Source: Alistipes sp. CAG:268 (lineage in GTDB: Bacteria > Bacteroidota > Bacteroidia > Bacteroidales > Rikenellaceae). From it: a stretch of 30,920 bases of DNA. Location: contig FR892007.1 of NCBI GenBank assembly GCA_000434235.1, forward strand, positions 59,722 through 90,641, read 5' to 3'. Shown here one piece after another: positions 25,886-30,920 of the stretch. The position numbers were made by a program, and so were the translations under genes. The notes below the pieces were generated by a model, which did no database searches, was not told where the DNA came from, and saw only the letters and a program-made list of their open reading frames with translations. How positions within the stretch are numbered: the stretch's first letter is position 1; the number at the start of each line of letters is the position of its first letter.

Positions 25886-27481
25886 ATGGACCCCTTCAAG
25901 TTTCTCGGTTCCCGCTTCCGAAGACCGGGCCCGACGGCCCGAGGGGAGGTGGCATATGATTTCGACCGGATCAGCGCCTATTTCCACCGATGCGGCACCG
26001 AAGGAGCAGCTTCCCTGCAACGCATCGACGCAGATACGGCATTCGATCTGGATCTGCACGAAGTGTTCGAACGGATCGACCGTACGATAACCCCCGTGGG
26101 GCGCCAGATGCTTTATGCCCGTCTCCGCACGCTGCGGGGGCCGGATGACTGCAAAGCTTTCGCCGAGCGGACGGCTTTTTTCGAACACGACCCCGAACGG
26201 GCCGGCCGCTGCACCGCGCACCTCGGGCTTCTTGCGGAGGAGGATGCCTACGAACTCTACCGCCTCGTGTTCGACGAAACGCCCCGGCTACAGGGAATTC
26301 CGACAGCACACGTGACCTCTCTTCTGGCTGCCGCCGCACTCATTGCAGGGTGCATCCGTCCGGTCTTTTTCTTCCTGTTCCTCGCACTGTTCGTGGTGAA
26401 TCTCTGGATCCACTACACCAATAAAATCCACGTTTTCGGCTACCTGCTGACAGTACGGCAGTTCCATCGGGCGCTCCGCGTCGCCCGACGGCTGGCATCG
26501 GAACGGGTTCCCGGAAGTAGTGCCGCCGCAGAGACGATCCGGACCGCAACCCGGATTCAGCGTCGGAGCCGCATCGTCGGGCAACAGGCGGACGGCGGAG
26601 ACCTTGCAGCCGCAGCCTACCTGTTCGTCGAGCTGTTCAAAATCGCCTTTTGCCTCGAACCGCTGCTCTTCCACCGCTTTCTCCGAAGCATCGAAGGACA
26701 CCGCGAGACCATCCACCGTCTGCTCCGCTTCATCGGGGAGACCGATGCAACCCTCTCCGTGGCACGACTGCGCCGCGAACGGCCGACCTGCCGGCCGGAA
26801 TTCCTCGGAGACAAACGCCTCGAAGCCGTCGGCGTGATCCATCCGCTCATCGACGGCTGCGTGGCCAACACCCTGCGACTCGAAAACGAGAGCCTCCTGC
26901 TCACAGGCTCGAACATGTCGGGAAAAACAACCTTCCTGCGCACGCTGATACTCAACGCCCTGTTGGGCGAAACCGTCGGCTTCTGCTTCGCCGAACGATT
27001 CCGCCTCCCTTACTGCCGAATCTTCAGCGTCATCGGTCTGACAGACGATCTCGGACAAGGTACAAGTTATTACCTGCAGGAGGTTCTAAGCGTAAAGCGG
27101 CTTCTCGAGGCTGCAAACAAGTACACGCCGTGTCTCTTCGCCCTCGACGAACCCTTCAAGGGGACCAACACCGCCGAACGCATCGCGGCAGGCAAGGCGG
27201 TGCTCTCCCACCTGAACCGGAGCGGACAACTCGTGCTGGTCTCCACACACGATCTCGAACTGGCCGTGCGGCTCCGCAGCGACGGATTCGTCCCCTACCA
27301 TTTCCGCGAAGAGATCGCCGACCGGCGTCTGACCTTCGATTATCGGCTGCACCCGGGAGTACCCGCCGGGCACAACGCCCTCCGCATCCTCGAACTGTAC
27401 GGATATCCGCCCGAGGTCGTTGCCCAGGCGCGCCGGATCAGCGAGGAGCTCACCGGGTCAGAACCGCCGCGCGACCGCTGA
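25886..27481 (+). CDS. Membrane-anchored MutS-like ATPase
   Basis: This 531-residue protein combines a MutS-type C-terminal ATPase with a hydrophobic region. Walker A is GSNMSGKTTF (near 341-350), Walker B is LFALDEPFKGTN with D421-E422, and the signature STHDLELA follows. Before it are a helical lever-like region and, at about residues 144-176, one long or two short membrane segments (LLAAAALIAGCIRPVFFFL, FLALFVVNLWIHY). It lacks the MutS mismatch-recognition domain and its Phe-x-Glu motif, so it is unlikely to do mismatch repair. Similar MutS-related membrane proteins occur in Bacteroidota, but their function is unknown to me. It is last in the porX run and convergent with the next gene, 4 bp away. 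No dedicated promoter was seen. Confidence 0.82.
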   Translation: MDPFKFLGSRFRRPGPTARGEVAYDFDRISAYFHRCGTEGAASLQRIDADTAFDLDLHEVFERIDRTITPVGRQMLYARLRTLRGPDDCKAFAERTAFFEHDPERAGRCTAHLGLLAEEDAYELYRLVFDETPRLQGIPTAHVTSLLAAAALIAGCIRPVFFFLFLALFVVNLWIHYTNKIHVFGYLLTVRQFHRALRVARRLASERVPGSSAAAETIRTATRIQRRSRIVGQQADGGDLAAAAYLFVELFKIAFCLEPLLFHRFLRSIEGHRETIHRLLRFIGETDATLSVARLRRERPTCRPEFLGDKRLEAVGVIHPLIDGCVANTLRLENESLLLTGSNMSGKTTFLRTLILNALLGETVGFCFAERFRLPYCRIFSVIGLTDDLGQGTSYYLQEVLSVKRLLEAANKYTPCLFALDEPFKGTNTAERIAAGKAVLSHLNRSGQLVLVSTHDLELAVRLRSDGFVPYHFREEIADRRLTFDYRLHPGVPAGHNALRILELYGYPPEVVAQARRISEELTGSEPPRDR

Positions 27482-27485
27482 CGTC

Positions 27486-27797
27486 TCAGATCCGCGGTTT
27501 CTGCAGCATGCGGACGACCAGCGAGAGGGCATAGACCAGCAGGCCGTAGATGATCGGGATGCAGGCCACGCGAAGGCCGCCGGCCAGCAGCGAGGGCGCA
27601 ATATCGCCCGCCTCCCTCACAACGCCCATCGCCTGCGAAAAACCGAGCAGCGTGTAGACGACCCCGGTAACCAGAGCCAGCAGACCGATCTCCCGGACCC
27701 AGGCCGGAGCCTTCCAGGCGGCAAACAACAGACAGATCAACTCGACGGTCAGGAGCGACATGCCCAGCCAGCCGCCTTCGAAAAAGAGTTGGAACAT
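27486..27797 (-). CDS. Small integral membrane protein (MotA/TolQ/ExbB-like pattern)
   Basis: A 103-residue very hydrophobic protein beginning MFQLFFEGGWLGMSLLTVEL, which resembles the start of MotA/TolQ/ExbB channel proteins. Three to four membrane segments are visible: about 8-27, 35-52 and 70-95, with short charged loops such as KAPAWVREIG. It is shorter than a full ExbB or TolQ (about 200 or more residues), so it is at best a reduced relative. The ATG at 27797 is chosen because it leaves a promoter (27841-27873) with a 43-bp gap. The longer frame from 27953 would run across that promoter. It is divergent from the LytTR regulator, which hints at shared control. Confidence 0.65.
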   Translation of the reverse strand: MFQLFFEGGWLGMSLLTVELICLLFAAWKAPAWVREIGLLALVTGVVYTLLGFSQAMGVVREAGDIAPSLLAGGLRVACIPIIYGLLVYALSLVVRMLQKPRI

Positions 27798-27840
27798 ACG
27801 CGAAATGTTTTTTGAGGTTCTGCGGGAACTTTCCCGCAAA

Positions 27841-27873
27841 CAAAGATAACACGCAAGGCGCCGCACCTCCAAA
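27841..27873 (-). promoter_or_regulatory. Promoter of the small membrane protein gene
   Basis: On the minus strand TTTG (27870-27873), a 21-bp spacer and TATCTTTG (27841-27848), a full Bacteroidota consensus match. Confidence 0.7.
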
Positions 27874-27879
27874 AATCGG

Positions 27880-27959
27880 GACGGTAGAAACCTCTCCTGA
27901 CGCTGTCGAAACCCGCTGTTCTGCCCTACAGGGCCCTGCAGCACAGGTTTCATACCGTC
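27880..27959. repeat. Nested inverted repeat and 21-bp-spaced GAAACC repeats (candidate LytTR operator)
   Basis: An outer inverted repeat, GACGGTAGAAACCT (27880-27893) with AGGTTTCATACCGTC (27945-27959), pairs perfectly apart from one bulged base. Inside it lies a second hairpin, GCTG-GCCCT/AGGGC-CAGC. GAAACC occurs at 27887 and 27908, exactly 21 bp apart, and inverted at 27946. It lies between two divergent predicted promoters, so neither transcribes it. LytTR-family regulators typically bind pairs of repeats spaced by about two helical turns. Confidence 0.5.
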
Positions 27960-27977
27960 TCATTCGGAAAATTTCTA

Positions 27978-27985
27978 TATATTTG
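27978..27985 (+). promoter_or_regulatory. -7 element TATATTTG of the LytTR gene
   Basis: A perfect TAnnTTTG match 17 bp before the ATG at 28003. There is no TTG at the -33 position, where the inverted repeat ends instead, which fits activator-dependent expression. Confidence 0.55.
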
Positions 27986-28002
27986 TACAAACCGAATTCG
28001 CG

Positions 28003-28692
28003 ATGAGAGATGCCTTTCCGATCCTCTGGTGGCTTGCCGCGGCCGTCGTCATCGCCCTGCTGCTCATCAGCATGGGATATGCCGCTTCGCAGGCGATCCT
28101 GCTGGCCGTGTTCTTCCTGCCCGGCATGCTCTGCGCCCGCTATTTCTACCCGCAGCTCTCGTTCGAGGAGCGCAGGAAAGGGGTGCTTGACACCCTCTAC
28201 CTCACGCTGGCCATCCTCTGCACCGAATACCTCGCCCTGATCCTCGGGCACCGCACCGCGCTGCCCGACGACGAGATCCCCGACCTGCTGTTCAACCCGC
28301 TCTTCATCCTGCTGGTGCTCTCGGCCTGCATCCTCCCGGAGATCCTGATCGAACGCCGGCTCGAGGCCCGCAGGCCCTACGACCGCATGCTCCGGTTCGT
28401 CTCCGACCGCCGGCCGGTCACACTCGACCCCGCGGAGCTGCTCTACGTCGAGTCGAACGACAGCGAGGTATGGCTCCACACCCGCTCGGGTGAGGCCTAC
28501 CGCACGAAGACGCGCATCTCGCAGTGGGAAGCGCTGCTCGACCGCCGCTTCCTGCGCATCCACCGCTCCTACATCATTAATACGGAGTGCATCGAGGAGT
28601 ACCATCCGACCCGGATCCGGATCGGAGGCAGCGACATCGAGATCTCCCGGAAATACAAGGAGGCGGTCCGCCGGCGTCTCGGTCCCGAATAA
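28003..28692 (+). CDS. Membrane-bound LytTR-family transcriptional regulator
   Basis: A 229-residue regulator with four predicted membrane helices in the first ~115 residues (about 7-25, 28-46, 63-83 and 95-113). A short linker (ERRLEARRPYDRMLRF) leads to a C-terminal LytTR DNA-binding domain at about 130-226. Typical LytTR features are LYVESNDSEVWLHTRSGEAY, FLRIHRSYIINTECIEEY and the closing IEISRKYKEAVRRRL. It has no receiver domain, so the membrane part itself probably senses the signal or anchors the protein. The gene is divergent from a small membrane protein across a region with strong repeats, suggesting autoregulation and control of that neighbour. The signal is unknown. Confidence 0.88.
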   Translation: MRDAFPILWWLAAAVVIALLLISMGYAASQAILLAVFFLPGMLCARYFYPQLSFEERRKGVLDTLYLTLAILCTEYLALILGHRTALPDDEIPDLLFNPLFILLVLSACILPEILIERRLEARRPYDRMLRFVSDRRPVTLDPAELLYVESNDSEVWLHTRSGEAYRTKTRISQWEALLDRRFLRIHRSYIINTECIEEYHPTRIRIGGSDIEISRKYKEAVRRRLGPE

Positions 28693-28756
28693 CACACTCC
28701 GCCCGCAAGCCCCGCACCGCCCGTACCGCCGCTGCGGTCCGACCGATACGCGGTGG

Positions 28757-29384
28757 TTACCGGCGCATCGCCTCGGCCACGCACCGGATCGTCGGGAAGG
28801 CCCCGCGCACACGATCGGCAGCCTCCGCCTCCGTGCACCACACGACCTGTTCGATCCCCTCCTCGCGCTGGGGTGTCAGCGGCTCCGCGCCCTCGGTGCG
28901 GAGTTCATACCAGCTCGTGCGCTTGAGCTCCCAGCGTTCGGTCTTCGGAAACCAGTAGGCATGCAGCGTCCGGCAGAGCGGCCGCACGACGCGGGCCCTG
29001 ACCCCCGTCTCCTCGGCGATCTCGCGCTCGGCGCAGGCCTCCAGCCCCTCACCCGCCTCGACATGTCCTTTCGGAAGGTCCCAACGGCCGTTGCGGTGGA
29101 TCATCAGCCACTCGCCCCGGCCGGTCACCACGATGCCGCCGTCCCGCGCGCCCGTTCACCACGATGCCGCCGGCCGCCTCCACCGGCGTGAACTCTGCCG
29201 CAAAGGCGGCAAAGGCGGCCTCCGGATCGGGCGAGAGAACCGCCACGGAGTTGTACGATTCGAGAATTTTGAGTATCTTGGCACGGGTTACGCCGTCGGC
29301 CGCACGAACGGCGTGCCACTCCCCGCCGGGAGCCGCAGCCGCGAACGCCACGGCCCGGTCGGCAAAATAGACGATGCGATTCAT
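28757..29384 (-). pseudogene. NUDIX hydrolase gene with a broken reading frame
   Basis: Two minus-strand frames together encode one NUDIX protein. The first starts at the ATG 29384 (MNRIVYFADRAVAFAAAAPG) and keeps family-like sequence to GGIVVNGRAG near 29145. The second resumes with GGIVVTGRGEWLMIHRNGRW and ends at 28757. It has a perfect Nudix box, GHVEAGE through REIAEETGV. The span is 628 nt, one base more than a multiple of three. At the junction a 17-bp sequence occurs twice, 31 bp apart; removing 31 bp gives 597 nt, a 198-residue protein with a single GGIVV block. The gene is therefore either a duplication-disrupted pseudogene, a sequencing error in a GC-rich run, or a frameshifted gene. 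The second frame could still start at a GTG (29131), giving a 124-residue protein with the whole catalytic box. Confidence 0.8.
29125..29172. repeat. 17-bp direct repeat, 31-bp period, at the NUDIX frame break
   Basis: TCACCACGATGCCGCCG occurs at 29125-29141 and 29156-29172. Similarity continues imperfectly beyond the 17 bp on one side, suggesting a small slippage duplication. Confidence 0.85.
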
Positions 29385-29406
29385 GATGTTCCTTTTTTGA
29401 GCGAAA

Positions 29407-29414
29407 CAAAATTA
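29407..29414 (-). promoter_or_regulatory. -7 element TAATTTTG upstream of the NUDIX gene
   Basis: A perfect TAnnTTTG match 22 bp before the ATG at 29384, in the 57-bp gap between this gene and the divergent peptidase gene. No -33 element was seen. Confidence 0.45.
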
Positions 29415-29441
29415 CGAATAAATGGGAAAACCGCTACGAAA

Positions 29442-30920
29442 ATGAAAAAAATCCTTTTGACGATGGCTATTGCAGCTATGGGGCTGGGCGCCTGCGACGA
29501 TCCGCGGCCCGCACCCCTGACAATCGACAACCGGCTGACCGACGAGGAGATCGCCGCCGGGATCCTCACCCCCGAGGTGATGTGGAAAATGAGCCGGGCC
29601 GGCGGCGCCGCACTCTCGCCCGACGGAAAGACGCTCCTCTACCAGCAGACCGACTACAACATGCAGGAGAACCGCGGCGTGACGACCGTCTGGATCCAGG
29701 ACCTCGCATCGAACGTCCCCGTGCGGCTGACCGACACCTCGTCGAACAGCACTTCGCCACGCTGGAGCGCCGACGGACAGAAGATCCTCTTCCTCTCGGA
29801 CCGCAGCGGCTCGATGCAGGTGTGGGAGATGGGCGCCGCGGGCGGTGATCCGCGCCAGCTGTCGGCGCTGGAGGGCGACGTCGAGGGATTCGGCATCTCA
29901 CCCCGCGGCGACAAGGCGTGGTACGTGCAGCGCGTACAGGCGGCCGCACGCCGTTCGTCGGACATCCACACCGACATGGACAAATCGAAGGCCCGCATCT
30001 ACGACGACCTGATGGTCCGCCACTGGGACTATTGGGATGAGGGTGAACACCTCCACATCTTCGTGGGCGACTTCGGGGCCGACGGCCTGAAGCCCGGCGT
30101 GGACATCATCGGCGCCGATGCGGCATGGGACGCCCCGCTGGCCCCCTACTTCGACATGGCCGAGATCGCCTGGAACCATGCCGGAACGATGCTGGCCTAC
30201 ACCTGCAAGCCGCTCACGGGTACGGCTTATGCCGTATCGACCGACTCGGACATCTTCGTCTACGACGTGGCTTCGGGACAGACGCAGAACATCTGCAAGC
30301 CGACGAACTTCAACACGGGCGAGAAGATCGAGCGGCTGCGCGACAACCTCCCGGGCTACGACAAGTATCCCGTCTGGTCGCCCGACGACCGGAAGATCGC
30401 CTTCCTCTCGCAGCGGCGCGCGGGCAACGAGTCGGACAAGGCCCGCCTGTTCCTCTACGACTGCGCCACGACCGAGATGTGCGACCTGACCGAAGATTTC
30501 GACTACAACGCCATGAATGTCGTCTGGGAGGGTAACGACCGCCTGTGGTTCGTCGCGCCGATCGAGGCCACGCACCAGATCTGCCGCATCGCTCTGGGCG
30601 AGGGTGAGGTCGAGGTGCTCACGAAGGGCGACCACGACATCACCGCCTTCACGATGGCCGCAGGGCGCATCGTCGCCGAACTGGCTACGATCAGCTCGGC
30701 CACCGAGTTCTACGAGGTGAACCCCGCGGACGGCGCCCTGACAAAGATCTCGTCGATCAACGGCGCGATCTACGAACACATCCGCATGGGCCAGGTGCAG
30801 AAACGCTGGGTCGAGACCACCGACGGCAAGCAGATGCTCACGTGGGTGATCCTGCCGCCCGACTTCGACCCCGCCAGGAAGTACCCCACGCTGCTCTACT
30901 GCGAGGGCGGTCCCCAGAGC
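29442..30920 (+). CDS. DPP5-like S9-family dipeptidyl peptidase, lipoprotein (partial, 3' end off window)
   Basis: An open frame of 493 codons runs from the ATG at 29442 to the window edge without a stop. It starts with a lipoprotein signal MKKILLTMAIAAMGLGAC (Cys18). The visible part is the seven-bladed beta-propeller of S9 peptidases (MSRAGGAALSPDGKTLLY, SPRWSADGQKILFLSDRSGS, YPVWSPDDRKIAFLSQRR). It ends at the start of the hydrolase domain, RWVETTDGKQMLTWVILPP then KYPTLLYCEGGPQS. This tracks P. gingivalis dipeptidyl peptidase 5 almost block for block. The catalytic Ser, Asp and His would lie in the missing ~200 residues and cannot be checked. The likely role is trimming dipeptides from imported or secreted-protease products in the periplasm or at the membrane. 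The gene is divergent from the NUDIX gene. Confidence 0.9.
   Translation, partial: MKKILLTMAIAAMGLGACDDPRPAPLTIDNRLTDEEIAAGILTPEVMWKMSRAGGAALSPDGKTLLYQQTDYNMQENRGVTTVWIQDLASNVPVRLTDTSSNSTSPRWSADGQKILFLSDRSGSMQVWEMGAAGGDPRQLSALEGDVEGFGISPRGDKAWYVQRVQAAARRSSDIHTDMDKSKARIYDDLMVRHWDYWDEGEHLHIFVGDFGADGLKPGVDIIGADAAWDAPLAPYFDMAEIAWNHAGTMLAYTCKPLTGTAYAVSTDSDIFVYDVASGQTQNICKPTNFNTGEKIERLRDNLPGYDKYPVWSPDDRKIAFLSQRRAGNESDKARLFLYDCATTEMCDLTEDFDYNAMNVVWEGNDRLWFVAPIEATHQICRIALGEGEVEVLTKGDHDITAFTMAAGRIVAELATISSATEFYEVNPADGALTKISSINGAIYEHIRMGQVQKRWVETTDGKQMLTWVILPPDFDPARKYPTLLYCEGGPQS

Noticed and set aside
28693..28756. Inverted repeats between the convergent LytTR and NUDIX genes as a shared terminator
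   Set aside because: The stems are short and imperfect and there is no T-tract on either strand.
27340..28812. A 490-codon minus-strand frame across the MutS-like end, the small membrane protein and the LytTR gene
   Set aside because: It overlaps three supported genes, two of them antisense, and crosses two predicted promoters.

Overview
The window looks like a chromosomal segment of a GC-rich gut-type Bacteroidota, most plausibly Alistipes or another member of the Rikenellaceae. Four things point that way. PorX, type III glutamine synthetase, an acetogenic/propionogenic-type MutAB pair and a DPP5-like S9 peptidase are all typical of the phylum. Most intergenic gaps carry the Bacteroidota promoter element TAnnTTTG, some with a TTG/TTTG 19-21 bp upstream. 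Start codons generally lack a Shine-Dalgarno sequence. No tRNA, rRNA, CRISPR array, insertion sequence or prophage was seen. The genus is an inference; the phylum is well supported.

Left part (1-9.6 kb). A minus-strand pair, a BadF/MurK-type amino-sugar kinase and murQ (cut by the window edge), suits recycling of cell-wall N-acetylmuramic acid. Upstream lies glnN (type III glutamine synthetase), transcribed away from mutA-mutB (B12-dependent methylmalonyl-CoA mutase, used for propionate production). A YqhD-like NADPH aldehyde reductase follows on the minus strand. Clear intrinsic terminators follow glnN, mutB, yqhD and the PpiD-like gene.

Middle part (9.6-23.1 kb). Nearly everything is on the minus strand. 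In transcription order it holds HU, a 29-residue AURKAIP1/COX24 (mS38)-like protein, an RNase E/G, mfd, coaX (GTG start), a beta-barrel outer-membrane protein, a TPR protein, an LptC-like lipoprotein, a CNNM/CBS/CorC membrane protein and a PpiD-like foldase. From mfd to the CNNM protein the genes overlap or are separated by at most about 56 bp, so they look like one long housekeeping and envelope-biogenesis operon.

Right part (23.4-30.9 kb). A plus-strand run starts from a consensus promoter: porX, tsaE, a SRPBCC-fold protein and a membrane-anchored MutS-like ATPase. A divergent pair follows, a small integral membrane protein and a membrane-bound LytTR regulator, sharing a region with an unusual nested inverted repeat and 21-bp-spaced repeats. 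The window ends with a NUDIX gene whose frame is broken at a 31-bp quasi-duplication, and the start of a DPP5-like lipoprotein peptidase that runs off the right edge.

The strongest items for follow-up are the broken NUDIX gene, the LytTR intergenic operator candidate, the 29-aa ribosomal-type microprotein, the membrane MutS/SRPBCC pair behind porX, and a consensus promoter pointing antisense into the outer-membrane protein gene. I found no clear-cut wholly new multi-gene system.
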